From: JAWWPY01 sp033854735
GTDB lineage: Bacteria > Actinomycetota > Actinomycetes > Streptosporangiales > Streptosporangiaceae
DNA length: 64,000 nt
Assembly: GCA_033854735.1 (NCBI GenBank)
Contig: JAWWPY010000439.1
Location: 1-64,000, forward strand
Reading direction: 5' to 3'
Numbering within the stretch: the first letter of the stretch is position 1; each line of letters opens with the position of its first letter. The position numbers were made by a program, and so were the translations under genes. Below, piece after piece: positions 35,384 to 44,144 of the stretch. Under the pieces are notes generated by a model, which saw only the letters and a list, made by a program, of their open reading frames with translations, ran no database searches and had not been told where the DNA came from.

Positions 35384-36481
35384 TCATTCTGTACGGGCGC
35401 GCTCGAGGTTGTCGGCCACGATGGCGAGGAAGCGGTAGCCGAAGTGCACGAACCTGGTGTACGGGGCGATGCCAAAGCAGATCACGATCGTGGCCAGGTG
35501 GGCGACCAGCACCAGCCCGTAGGCCGGGGTGGCGCGGAGCGCCAGGGTGAGGATGCCGGTGAGGGCCAGCGCGCCGAGCCCGATGAGCAGGCTGTAGTCG
35601 GTGACACCCGGCGCCGGGTCGCTGCGCCGCTTGAGGACGGTCAGGCCGGCACACCCGACGATCATGCCGAGCCCTCCCGCCGTACCCAGGATGACGGGTA
35701 CCGACAGGAGCGGGTAGGGCGGGGCGTCGCCCAGGACGTCCTGCATGAAGCCGGCCGACAGGGTCGCGGCGAAGCACGCCGTGAAGCCGTAGAAGACCGC
35801 CGCGTGCAGCCGGCGGCGGGCCGGCGAGGGATTCTCGTCGGGGTAGTAACAATCGGCGCCGCCGCCGCGCAGATACCTGAGCCGGGCCGCATAGAGCACG
35901 GCCTTGCTCAGCGCGGGCCAATCGGCGAGATCCCGCAGCGGCCCATGGGTGTCGCGCCAGTACCGGGCGAAAGCGCGGAGCATGACCGCGACACTCCAGG
36001 CCGTGGGCAGGGCCGCGGTCACGAGCAGGCCCGGATAGGGGATGAGCCGATAGGGGCCGGCGTGGCGCAGCAGCGCGTTGATCCCCTCGGTGAGCGCGAT
36101 GAGCACCAGCAGAGCCGCCACCACCAGGATGGCCGCCGTCGCCAGAGCGCTCCCACCCTGGAGCCATGCTGGCGTCCGGCGGCGGAGCCATGCTGGCCGT
36201 GGCCGAGGGGGCACGTAGCCCTCGTACGTGGCCCCCCGCACTTCGGACAGGACTTCGGGCGGATTGAGCGCGAACTCGTGCGGGGCCGCGTACATGCAGG
36301 CGTAGAAGCACGCCCGGCAGTCGTGACAGAGATTCGCGAGGTGGGTGATGTCACCGGTGTCCAGGATGACACGGCGCTCCAGGGCCGGGAACACCGCGCA
36401 ATAGCCCTCGCAGTAGCGGCAGGAATTGCAGATGTTCAGCTGCCGCTGGGCCTCGGCGAACAGGTCATCCATCATGCGCAT
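35384..36481 (-). CDS. tcuB: TcuB-like 4Fe-4S membrane electron-transfer protein (365 aa)
   Basis: Two cysteine clusters, CNSCRYCEGYC and CHDCRACFYAC with APHEF after the second, are the ferredoxin-type sites of TcuB/CitB. Six or more hydrophobic helices follow, with His residues for possible haem (FVHFGYRF). Known role: re-oxidises the flavin of TcuA and passes electrons to quinone. Start ATG 36481 follows GAGAGGAGG and overlaps the TcuA end by 17 bp; the two inner ATGs at 36475 and 36472 are alternatives. Last gene of the leftward operon 41803-35384. Confidence 0.88.
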   Translation of the reverse strand: MRMMDDLFAEAQRQLNICNSCRYCEGYCAVFPALERRVILDTGDITHLANLCHDCRACFYACMYAAPHEFALNPPEVLSEVRGATYEGYVPPRPRPAWLRRRTPAWLQGGSALATAAILVVAALLVLIALTEGINALLRHAGPYRLIPYPGLLVTAALPTAWSVAVMLRAFARYWRDTHGPLRDLADWPALSKAVLYAARLRYLRGGGADCYYPDENPSPARRRLHAAVFYGFTACFAATLSAGFMQDVLGDAPPYPLLSVPVILGTAGGLGMIVGCAGLTVLKRRSDPAPGVTDYSLLIGLGALALTGILTLALRATPAYGLVLVAHLATIVICFGIAPYTRFVHFGYRFLAIVADNLERARTE

Positions 36482-37964
36482 GGCGCGCGGCCTCCTCTCC
36501 GGCGATGCGGCCCCAGACACTGCCGATGGTGAGACCGAAGCCCGCGAGGTACCCGGTGGACAGGATGTTGCCGGACATGATCTCGCCGGCCGCGAATACG
36601 TTGGCGAAGGTCGTGCCGTCCGTGCGCAGGACACGTGCCTCCTGGGTAACCGCCGCGCCCATGTACGTGAACGTGATTCCCGGGCGCATGGCTATTCCGT
36701 AGTAGGGCGGGGTGTCGATCGGCTGCGCCCAGTGGCTCTTGGGCGGCTCGATGCCCTCGGTGGCGCAGTCGTCCAGGCCAGCCGGATCGAAGGTGCCGCC
36801 CGGCCTGATCGAGTCGTTGAATTCAGCCACCGTCCTGGCCACGATCCGCTCGTCGAGGCCGAGCGCCCTGGCCAGTTCCTCGATGGAGCCCGCCTCGGCC
36901 GGGCCGTACATGGGCGGCAGGAACAGGCGCCGGACCTTCGCGTCCCAGATCGAGTAGGCGATCTGGCCGGGCTGCTGCGCGATGTTGCGGCCCCAGATCG
37001 CATAGCGCTTCGGCCAGAGCTCCTCACCCTCGTCGTAGAACCGCTGGCCTCCCTGGTTGACTACGACCCCGAACGGGATCGAGTCCAGCCGGGTGGCGAT
37101 GCCGCCGTCGAAGCGGGGGGAACGCGCGTCGATGGCGACCGCGTGGAAGCCCCGTTCGTCGCCCGCGCGGTCGGCTCCGTGGGCGTACAGCGCGGCCAGC
37201 ACCCGGCCGTCGTTGTCGCGCGAGCCGCGGATGAGGTAGTTGTCGGCGGCGTCGCCCCAGTACCGGCGCAGCCATTCGATGTCCGCCTCGAACCCACCGC
37301 TCGCGCAGACGACCGCCCGGGCCCGGATCATGCCGCTCCCGGTGACCAGGCCCGTGGTGGCCAGGCCCGTGGTGACCAGGCCCGTGGTGACCAGCCCCGT
37401 GCACCGGTCGCCGTCCATGACTAGGTCCTCGACCGTGGTGCCGTAGCAGACCGTGATCCCCATCCGGGCCGCGGTCCGGTGGTAGGTATTGACCAGAGCC
37501 TTCCCCCCACCGAGGAAGAACCGGTTGGTCCGGCCGAGATGCAGCGTGCCGGCCAGGGGTGGCTGCCATCTGATCCCGTGCTCGCTCATCCACCCGGGCA
37601 CGGTTTCGGATTCCCGGACCGTCAGTTCGGCCAGCTTCTCGTTGCTCGGGCCGGTGCCGACTCCGCACAGGTCCTGCCAGAGTTCCTCGAAGAGGTAGGA
37701 CCCGGTGTTGAAGGCGTCCGCCTGGCCGTGTACGCACCGGATGTTGCGCGTGTGCCGGGTGTTGCCGCCGCGCATCTCTGGCGGCGCGCGTTCCAGGATC
37801 AGGACCCTGGGCACCCGGCGCCGCGCGGTCATCGCGGCGACCAGCCCCGCGTTGCCACCGCCAATCACGACGACGTCCCACACTTCGCCACCGTACGGGG
37901 AGTCCCGGCGACCGGCGCGGTCATCGGGACTCCCCATGCGGTGCCTTTCCGGTGGAACGGGCAT
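36465..37964 (-). CDS. tcuA: TcuA-like FAD-dependent tricarballylate dehydrogenase (499 aa)
   Basis: FAD fold: DVVVIGGGNAGLVAAMTARRR, LILERAPPEMRGGNTRHTRNIR (the GGNTRHTRN box typical of TcuA), VVCASGGFEADIEWLR, and C-terminal NVFAAGEIMSGNILSTGYLAGFGLTIGSVWGR. Known members oxidise tricarballylate to cis-aconitate with TcuB as partner. Coupled by a 1-bp TGATG overlap to the symporter gene; ATG 37964 has GGGAG. An in-frame four-copy 15-bp repeat lies in the middle (see repeat at 37341). Whether tricarballylate is the substrate here is uncertain because the neighbours differ from the Salmonella tcu operon. Confidence 0.88.
   Translation of the reverse strand: MPVPPERHRMGSPDDRAGRRDSPYGGEVWDVVVIGGGNAGLVAAMTARRRVPRVLILERAPPEMRGGNTRHTRNIRCVHGQADAFNTGSYLFEELWQDLCGVGTGPSNEKLAELTVRESETVPGWMSEHGIRWQPPLAGTLHLGRTNRFFLGGGKALVNTYHRTAARMGITVCYGTTVEDLVMDGDRCTGLVTTGLVTTGLATTGLVTGSGMIRARAVVCASGGFEADIEWLRRYWGDAADNYLIRGSRDNDGRVLAALYAHGADRAGDERGFHAVAIDARSPRFDGGIATRLDSIPFGVVVNQGGQRFYDEGEELWPKRYAIWGRNIAQQPGQIAYSIWDAKVRRLFLPPMYGPAEAGSIEELARALGLDERIVARTVAEFNDSIRPGGTFDPAGLDDCATEGIEPPKSHWAQPIDTPPYYGIAMRPGITFTYMGAAVTQEARVLRTDGTTFANVFAAGEIMSGNILSTGYLAGFGLTIGSVWGRIAGEEAARHAHDG
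37341..37400 (-). repeat. Four in-frame 15-bp repeats inside tcuA-like gene
   Basis: Four near-identical 15-bp units encode a GLVTT-type repeat (GLVTTGLVTTGLATTGLVT) between flavin-domain strands. The third copy carries a single-base change giving Ala. It could expand or contract by slippage without breaking the frame. Confidence 0.9.
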
Positions 37965-39568
37965 CAGGCTCCCGTGGTCAGCGCCGGCTCGGCCACGGCC
38001 ACGTCGGCGACATCGGTGAAATAGTCGGTCGGGGCGGTCTCGTCGACGCCATCCCGGGCCCCCAGGGCCCTGAGCACCACCGTGCCGCCCAGAGCGATGA
38101 CGAGGTTGACCACGACGGCAACGAAGCCGATGTACAGCCCGATCTCGGTGTGCAGCCCGAGGTGGCTGAGCGCGAACGACGTGCCGCCCCAGTGAGCCTC
38201 CTTCAGGGCGACGTTCGGGGTCAGGTAGAAGGTCCACACGCTGACGATCATGCCGGCCGCCCACCCCGCGATGAGGGCGCCACGGTGCAGCCAGCGGGTG
38301 TAGAGGCCGATCATGACCGGTGGCAGCGTCTGCAGGATGATCGCTCCGCCGAGCAGCTGCAGGTCGATGGAGAACTGCGGCTGGATGAGCAGGATGAACA
38401 GCAGGGCGCCCGCCTTCACGACCAGCGACACGATTTTGCTGACCTGCGCTTCCTCACGCGCTGACGCCTCCCGCCGCAGGTACTCCTTGTAGATGTTGCG
38501 GGTGAACAGGTTGGCCGCCGCGATCGACATGAAGGCCGCCGGGACCAGCGCGCCGATGACGATCGTGGCGAAGGCCACGCCGGTGAACCAGTGCGGGAAG
38601 AGGTGCTGGAACAGGTTGGGCACCACGGTGTTCGTGTCCGGCTTCCCGTTGGGGCCGGCCAGCGGGGTGATCTTGCCCGCGATGGCCATGACCCCGAACA
38701 GGGCGATGAGCCCGAGAACGAAGCTGTAGATGGGCAGCGCGGCCAGGGTCCGCTTGACGACGGCCCGGTTCTTCGTGGTGAGCACGCCGGTGACGGAGTG
38801 CGGGTACAGGAAGATCGCAAAAGCCGAGCCGAGGGCCAGCGTTATGTACTGCCACTGGTTGGCGCTGGTGAGCAGGGCCGCAGTGTGCGGTGGCTTGGCC
38901 TTGAAGTGGGCGTTGTAGGTGTTGAAGATGTGCGTCCAGCCGCCCAGCTTGTAGGGGATGTAGATGATCGCGACGACGATGACCAGGTAGACGAGGGAGT
39001 CCTTGACGAACGCGATCAGCGCGGGCGCGCGCACACCCGATTTGTAGGTGAACGCCGCGAGCACCACGAACGCGATGATCAGGGGCCAGTGCCCGTTGAT
39101 GCCGATGGTGGTGAGCACGGCCTGCATGCCCAGCAGGTTGAGCGCGATGTAGGGCATCGTGGCGACGATGCCGGTGATGGCGACGGCGAGCGCGAGAGTC
39201 GGAGAGCCGAACCGGGCCCGGACGAAGTCCGCCGCCGTGACGTAGCCGTGTGTCTTCGACACCGACCAGAGACGGATCATGATCAGGAAGACCAGGGGAT
39301 ACTCGATGGCGACGTAGGGCAGCGCGTAGAAGCCGATCGCTCCCGACCCGAAGAGCAAGGCCGGCACCGCGACGTAGGTGTAGGCGGTATAGAGGTCGCC
39401 ACCGATCACGAACCAGCTGGTCCAGGTGCGGAATCCGCGGCCGGCCAGAGCCCATTCCTCCAGCGAGTCATGAGATGCCCGGCGCCAGCGGCTGGCCATG
39501 AAGCCCATCCCGCTGACCAGCACGAAGAGGACGATGACGATGACGAGTTCGCCGGTCTGAACGTGCAT
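37964..39568 (-). CDS. Sodium/solute symporter, monocarboxylate type (534 aa)
   Basis: SSS-family transporter with about thirteen hydrophobic segments, beginning GELVIVIVLFVLVSGMGFMASRW, followed by EEWALAGRGFRTWTSWFVIGGDLYTAYTY, the MctP/ActP-like first half. A paired DUF3311 gene immediately upstream supports the monocarboxylate-permease class. It is the presumed importer for the acid oxidised by the TcuAB-like pair. Start ATG 39568, two bases after the DUF3311 stop. Confidence 0.88.
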   Translation of the reverse strand: MHVQTGELVIVIVLFVLVSGMGFMASRWRRASHDSLEEWALAGRGFRTWTSWFVIGGDLYTAYTYVAVPALLFGSGAIGFYALPYVAIEYPLVFLIMIRLWSVSKTHGYVTAADFVRARFGSPTLALAVAITGIVATMPYIALNLLGMQAVLTTIGINGHWPLIIAFVVLAAFTYKSGVRAPALIAFVKDSLVYLVIVVAIIYIPYKLGGWTHIFNTYNAHFKAKPPHTAALLTSANQWQYITLALGSAFAIFLYPHSVTGVLTTKNRAVVKRTLAALPIYSFVLGLIALFGVMAIAGKITPLAGPNGKPDTNTVVPNLFQHLFPHWFTGVAFATIVIGALVPAAFMSIAAANLFTRNIYKEYLRREASAREEAQVSKIVSLVVKAGALLFILLIQPQFSIDLQLLGGAIILQTLPPVMIGLYTRWLHRGALIAGWAAGMIVSVWTFYLTPNVALKEAHWGGTSFALSHLGLHTEIGLYIGFVAVVVNLVIALGGTVVLRALGARDGVDETAPTDYFTDVADVAVAEPALTTGA

Positions 39569-39569
39569 G

Positions 39570-39818
39570 TCAGCTCCCCCTCTTCGTCATGAGGTAGACG
39601 ACGGCGGTCACCCCGGCCGCGAGCAGCGTGAAGAACAGCTGGAACCAGAAGAAGAACGGGAACCCCAGGAACCTGGGCGTCTCCTGGTTGTAAATGAACG
39701 TGAGCAGCGGCAGCACAATGGGGATCAGCAGCAGCCAGTTCCATGGGCTGCGGTCGCTGAGGACCCGGTGGGCCAAGGTGGCCGGCGGCGGGTCCTGCGG
39801 GGGGGATACCTCAGTCAT
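39570..39818 (-). CDS. DUF3311 small membrane subunit (82 aa)
   Basis: Two helices, WLLLIPIVLPLLTFIYN and FFFWFQLFFTLLAAGVTAVVYLM, with PRFLGFPFFFWFQ typical of DUF3311. Start ATG 39818 (MTEVSPPQ) has AAGGAG 7 bases upstream. This family accompanies SSS monocarboxylate transporters and probably is an accessory subunit. Confidence 0.9.
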   Translation of the reverse strand: MTEVSPPQDPPPATLAHRVLSDRSPWNWLLLIPIVLPLLTFIYNQETPRFLGFPFFFWFQLFFTLLAAGVTAVVYLMTKRGS

Positions 39819-39898
39819 CGTCGACTCCTTCTCAATATCAGGGCCGTGAATGGCCACCCGGGGGCTGCCCGGGGTCCGGGGGCGGCCCGGTCCCGGGA

Positions 39899-41803
39899 CT
39901 ACCCGGGGTCGGGCCAGCCGAAGGTGGGTTCTGGATGGAGTAGTGGGGGCAGCTGCCAGGTGGCCGCGGAGGGCTGGCCCGCATCCGCCTCAACCGGGAC
40001 GTCGATCACGGTCGGCAGTCCCGAATCGAGTGCGGTCTTCAGCGCCGAACCCAAATCCGCCGCCGCCTCGACCCGGAGGCCTTGCGCGCCCATCGACCGG
40101 GCCATCGCCGCGTAGTCCGCGGAGTAGGGCTCACCGGTGGCGGCGTAGCGGAAGCTCGTGGCCAGCTCGCGCCCGGCGCCGAAGTACCCGCGCTGCTGGT
40201 CCCGGATGGAGATGTAACCTCCGTTGTTCCAGACCAGCCAGACGGCGGGGATGTCGTACTCGACCGCGCTGGCGACGACGCTCGGCAGCATGAGGAAGCC
40301 TCCGTCGCCGACCACGGCCACCGCGGGTGTGTCCGGGGCCGCCAGCCGCGCGCCGAGCACCCCGGCCATCCCGAAGCACATGGACGCGAAGCCCCAGCTC
40401 TGCAGGAGCGTCCCGGGGCCGCCCGGCTGCCATTCCTGCACGATCCAGTTGTGGTGGGCACCGACGTCACTGAGCAGGATGCCGTCCTCGGGCAGGACCG
40501 AGCGCAGGTCGGTGAGCACCCGCTCGGGCCGCAGCGGGCTGGCGTCCGAGGACCGGTTCGGGGCGGTGTGCCGCTCCCAGTCCTGGGCCCACGTCGCGAT
40601 GTCGGCCAGCCAGCGGCTCCGGTCCGGGGCCTGCCCCAGGCCCCCGTGCTGGCCCGCGCCGTACTGGCCTGCGCCGTACTGGCCCGCGCCGTACTGGCCC
40701 GCGCCGTGCTGGCCCGCGCCGTGCTGGCCCGCGCCGCGCTGGCGGAGGGCATCGCCCAGCTGGCCCAGGACGTCTTTCGGGTTCGCGGCGACCCCGAGGG
40801 CGACCGGATAGTTCCGGCCCAGTTCGGCCGGGTCGATGTCGACCTGGATCAGCCGGGTCGGCGGGATGGAGTAGGTGTAGCCCGGCAGCCAGGAACTGGT
40901 CGAGCGATCATCGAACCGGGTACCGAGCGCGAGAATCACGTCGGCGCTGCGGGCCGCACGGTTGGCCTGGTAGGTGCCGTTACGGCCGGTCGCGCCGAGG
41001 TACAGCGGCGAGGCCGAATGGCCGATGCCCTTGCCGAGGGGAGAGGTGACGACCGGGATCCGGGCGGCCTGGGCGAACGCGGCGAGTTCCGCGGCGGCCT
41101 CGGCGTTCTGCACGCCGTAGCCGGCCACGATCACCGGGCGCTCGGCGGTGAGCAGCAGGTCCAGGATGACGGTGACATCACTGGCCGCCGCGGCCGATCG
41201 GCGGGACAGGCCACGGCGCCATTGACCAGGGTCGGGCACCTCCTCCGCGGAGGTCTCGACGAACACGTCCAGCGGCACGTCCAAGTGCACCGGCCCCGGC
41301 CGGCCGCCGAGCATGGCCGCGAAGGCCTGGCGCAGCATGAGCGGCAGCTGGTCAGCGCGGGTCGCCTGGAAGCTGCGCTTGACATAGGGCCGTAGCACGC
41401 CGGGGGTGTCCGCCTGGTAATACCGGCCGGTCTCCTGGAAGGGGGCGCGGTTGAACTGCGTCGTGGGCACGTTGCCGGTGATGGCCAGGAACGCCGAGGA
41501 GTCCATGAAGGCCGACCCGAGGGCGACGGGAAGGTTCGCTGAGCCGGGCCCGACCGAGGTGAACGTGGCCAGCGGCTCGTGCCGGATCCGGTAGTAAGCG
41601 TCCGCGATGAAGCCCGCCGCCGACTCGTGGTGCACCGACAGGGTGCGGATCTCATCACGCCGGTCGAAGAGCGCGTCAAGCAGCCCCAGGTCGCCATGCC
41701 CGCACAGCCCCACCACGTACGGCACGCGCTCCCGGATGAGGTACTCGGTGATGATCTCCGCGCCCTTCATTCCGCCATGCGCCGCTTCCACCGTGCCCTC
41801 CAT
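39899..41803 (-). CDS. ThDP-dependent acetolactate synthase-like enzyme (634 aa)
   Basis: All three domains are present: PYR domain with the cofactor-activating Glu in LSVHHESAAGFIADAYYR, a central nucleotide-fold domain (AAELAAFAQAARIPVVTSPLGKG), and PP domain with VAVVGDGGFLM...NNGGYISIRDQQ (GDG...NN metal/diphosphate motif). Residues QPGG and the loop GAGQHG repeat lie in the inter-domain linker. Substrate unknown; benzoylformate decarboxylase, oxalyl-CoA or sulfoacetaldehyde-type roles are all possible. Starts at ATG 41803 or ATG 41770 (MKGAEIITE); neither ribosome site is strong. First gene of the leftward operon. Confidence 0.88.
   Translation of the reverse strand: MEGTVEAAHGGMKGAEIITEYLIRERVPYVVGLCGHGDLGLLDALFDRRDEIRTLSVHHESAAGFIADAYYRIRHEPLATFTSVGPGSANLPVALGSAFMDSSAFLAITGNVPTTQFNRAPFQETGRYYQADTPGVLRPYVKRSFQATRADQLPLMLRQAFAAMLGGRPGPVHLDVPLDVFVETSAEEVPDPGQWRRGLSRRSAAAASDVTVILDLLLTAERPVIVAGYGVQNAEAAAELAAFAQAARIPVVTSPLGKGIGHSASPLYLGATGRNGTYQANRAARSADVILALGTRFDDRSTSSWLPGYTYSIPPTRLIQVDIDPAELGRNYPVALGVAANPKDVLGQLGDALRQRGAGQHGAGQHGAGQYGAGQYGAGQYGAGQHGGLGQAPDRSRWLADIATWAQDWERHTAPNRSSDASPLRPERVLTDLRSVLPEDGILLSDVGAHHNWIVQEWQPGGPGTLLQSWGFASMCFGMAGVLGARLAAPDTPAVAVVGDGGFLMLPSVVASAVEYDIPAVWLVWNNGGYISIRDQQRGYFGAGRELATSFRYAATGEPYSADYAAMARSMGAQGLRVEAAADLGSALKTALDSGLPTVIDVPVEADAGQPSAATWQLPPLLHPEPTFGWPDPG
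40646..40735 (-). repeat. Six in-frame 15-bp repeats in the ThDP enzyme linker
   Basis: Six 15-bp units encode the GAGQ[H/Y] pentapeptide six times between the central and PP domains. The units differ by one or two bases, so the expansion is recent. It adds about 30 residues to a region normally short. Confidence 0.92.
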
Positions 41804-41812
41804 TCCCCCTGG

Positions 41813-41844
41813 TTGCGCATCGAGCAAGCCGTTGCATAATGCGC
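41813..41844 (+). promoter_or_regulatory. Candidate promoter and dyad between the divergent operons
   Basis: Within the 86-bp spacer between ThDP and aldehyde dehydrogenase genes: TTGCGC (41813-41818), a 16-bp spacer, and CATAAT (41835-41840), about 50 bases before the rightward start. GCGCAT (41815-41820) and ATGCGC (41839-41844) form an inverted repeat covering both boxes, which could be the site of the IclR protein encoded at 45724. Confidence 0.45.
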
Positions 41845-41889
41845 GACCGTATGGCAGCCTGAAGCACGCGTCAAGAGGGGAGATGGCCC

Positions 41890-43332
41890 ATGGCAGAACT
41901 GCTGGACGGCGCTACTGGCCTTCTCATCGACGGACGATGGTGCTCCAGCGGGACCGATCTGGCCGTGATCGACAAGTACACGCTTCAGCCATTCGCGGCT
42001 GTCCAGCAGGCCCGGCCCCGTGACGTCGACCAGGCGGTGACCGGAGCCGCCGCCGCGGCGCTGCGCCCGATGCCCCCGGCCCAGCGCCACGCCATCCTCA
42101 GCGAGGCGTCCCGCCTGCTGGCCGCCCACCGGGACGAGATCTGCGGCATCTACGTCGCCGAGACCGGCTTCACGCCGGCCGACGCGGCCGCCGAGGTGAC
42201 CCGCGCGGTGGCGACGATGCGGCTGTCGGCCGAGGAGTCCATCCGGATCGCCGGTGAGGAGATCCCGGTAGCGGCCACCCCGGGCAGCGAGGACCGCCTG
42301 GCGTTCACGATCCGCGTGCCGGTCGGCGTGGTAGCGGCGATCACGCCGTTCAACGCCCCGCTGAACACGGTCATCCACAAGGTCGCCCCGGCCATCGCCG
42401 CCGGGAACGCCGTGGTGCTCAAGCCCGCCGAGCAGACCCCGCTGTGCTCCGTCGCGCTGGCCCGGATCCTGCTCGACGCGGGCCTGCCCGCCGGCTTCCT
42501 GCAACTGGTCTGCGGGCCCGGCGAGACGGTCGGTACCGCGCTGGTGGCCGACCGGCGGATCCGCTTCTTCACCTTCACCGGCTCAGCGGCGGTGGGACTG
42601 GCGATCAAGCAGAATTCCGGCATCGCCAAGACGCACCTGGAACTCGGCTCGAACAGCGCCTCGATCGTGGCGGCCGACGCCGATCTCGACCTCGTCGCGG
42701 ATCTGGTCGCCCGGGCCGGGTACCGCAAGGCGGGGCAGGTGTGCACCAGCGTGCAGCGCCTGCTCGTGCATACTTCGATCATCAACGATCTCTCCGGGCT
42801 GCTGGCGAAACGGGTGGCCGCGTTGCGCGCCGGAGATCCCCGGGACCCTGACGTCCAGGTCGGCCCGCTGATCGCCCCGGCCGAGGCCGAGCGCGCGCAC
42901 GGCTGGATACGCCAAGCGGTGCGCCGCGGCGGGACCGTGCTGGCGGGCGGTGAACGTGACGGGCCCGTGCTGACCCCGACGCTGCTGCGTGACCCGCCTC
43001 CGGACAGCCGGATCATGACCGAGGAGATCTTCGCCCCGGCTGTCGCGCTGGTCGCCGTCGGCGGCCTCGACCAGGCCATCGACCTGGTCAACGCGGGCGA
43101 ATACGGCCTCCAGGCGGGCGTGTTCACCCGCGACCTCGGGGCCGCCTTCTACGCCGCGCGGCGGCTACGCGTCGGCGGCGTGATGATCAACGACACGTCC
43201 AGCTATCACGCCGATGCCATGCCCTACGGCGGGGTCAAGGACAGCGGCTACGGGCTGGAGGGCCCGCGCTACGCGGTCCAGGACATGACCGACCCGCGCA
43301 TCATCGTGCTGAACCTCCCGGAGCACCCGTGA
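41890..43332 (+). CDS. NAD(P)-dependent aldehyde dehydrogenase (480 aa)
   Basis: Oxidises an aldehyde to the acid (or acyl). Motifs: TPFNAPLNTVIHKVAPAIAAGNAVVLKPAEQTP, FTGSAAVG, catalytic Glu in LELGSNSA, catalytic Cys in KAGQVCTSVQR, and MTEEIFAPAV. Length is typical of the succinate-semialdehyde/lactaldehyde class. ATG 41890 has GGGGAG 7 bases upstream. It heads the rightward operon and overlaps the next gene by 4 bp (GTGA). Confidence 0.92.
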   Translation: MAELLDGATGLLIDGRWCSSGTDLAVIDKYTLQPFAAVQQARPRDVDQAVTGAAAAALRPMPPAQRHAILSEASRLLAAHRDEICGIYVAETGFTPADAAAEVTRAVATMRLSAEESIRIAGEEIPVAATPGSEDRLAFTIRVPVGVVAAITPFNAPLNTVIHKVAPAIAAGNAVVLKPAEQTPLCSVALARILLDAGLPAGFLQLVCGPGETVGTALVADRRIRFFTFTGSAAVGLAIKQNSGIAKTHLELGSNSASIVAADADLDLVADLVARAGYRKAGQVCTSVQRLLVHTSIINDLSGLLAKRVAALRAGDPRDPDVQVGPLIAPAEAERAHGWIRQAVRRGGTVLAGGERDGPVLTPTLLRDPPPDSRIMTEEIFAPAVALVAVGGLDQAIDLVNAGEYGLQAGVFTRDLGAAFYAARRLRVGGVMINDTSSYHADAMPYGGVKDSGYGLEGPRYAVQDMTDPRIIVLNLPEHP

Positions 43333-44144
43333 CCTTGCCGCTATCCGGGTGCAGCTTCGGGTGGCTGCACGTGACCCCGCTGCCGGATGCGCTGCGCGCG
43401 CTGGCCCGGCAGGGATTCCGTTCGCTGGAGCTGACCACCGCGCCGCCGCACCTCTTCGCCCGGGCCTTCGGGCCCTACGAGCGCCAGGAACTGATACGCA
43501 CCCTGAGCACGCTCGGCATGCGGGTGGTGTCGGTCAACCCGAGTTTCGCCGACATCAACCTGATCAGCACCAACCCGGAGATCCGTGAGGTCAGCGAGCG
43601 CCAGCTCATGGCCAACATCGAGCTGGCCGCTGATCTGGGCGCATCCTTCGTGGTGGTGATCCCGGGCCGCCGGCACGCCCTGGCCCCGGCTCCCGACGAG
43701 GACGCGGCGGCGGTGCTCGACCGGGGGCTCGCCCGGCTGCTGCGCAGGGCCGAGGAACTCGGTATCACGATTGCCCTGGAGAACAGCCCCTACGGCTACC
43801 TGGGCCGGGCCCCGGATCTGATCGAGACCGTGGAACGCTGGCGCTCCCCGCAGCTGCGCATCACCTACGACGTGGCCAACGCGCTGGCGGTCGAAGACCC
43901 GGCCGAGGGGGTGCGGCTGCTCGGCGGGCACCTCGCCCTGGCCCACGTCAGCGACACGTGGCGGAACAAGTGGGCGCACACCTCGGCCGGCCGCGGCGAG
44001 GTCGACTTCGCCGGGTTCGCGCGGGCTCTGGCCGACATCGGATTCGGCGGCCCGACCGTGTACGAACTGGTCGACGGTGAAGATCCGGAACCCCGGCTGC
44101 CAGCCGACCTCGCGACGCTCGCGGCGGCAGGATGGGAGCAGTGA
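43329..44144 (+). CDS. TIM-barrel sugar phosphate isomerase/epimerase (271 aa)
   Basis: Xylose-isomerase-like barrel of the AP-endonuclease-2 superfamily: IALENSPYGYLG with Glu metal ligand, ITYDVANALAV with Asp, LALAHVSDTW with His-Asp, and VYELVDGEDPEP with the final Glu. Acts on ketoses or as a hydroxypyruvate-type isomerase in many catabolic operons. GTG 43329 overlaps the dehydrogenase stop, and its own stop overlaps the next ATG (TGATG). Confidence 0.85.
   Translation: MTLPLSGCSFGWLHVTPLPDALRALARQGFRSLELTTAPPHLFARAFGPYERQELIRTLSTLGMRVVSVNPSFADINLISTNPEIREVSERQLMANIELAADLGASFVVVIPGRRHALAPAPDEDAAAVLDRGLARLLRRAEELGITIALENSPYGYLGRAPDLIETVERWRSPQLRITYDVANALAVEDPAEGVRLLGGHLALAHVSDTWRNKWAHTSAGRGEVDFAGFARALADIGFGGPTVYELVDGEDPEPRLPADLATLAAAGWEQ

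Noticed and set aside
40646..40735. 15-bp repeats as CRISPR
   Set aside because: In-frame inside a ThDP enzyme gene, without spacers.
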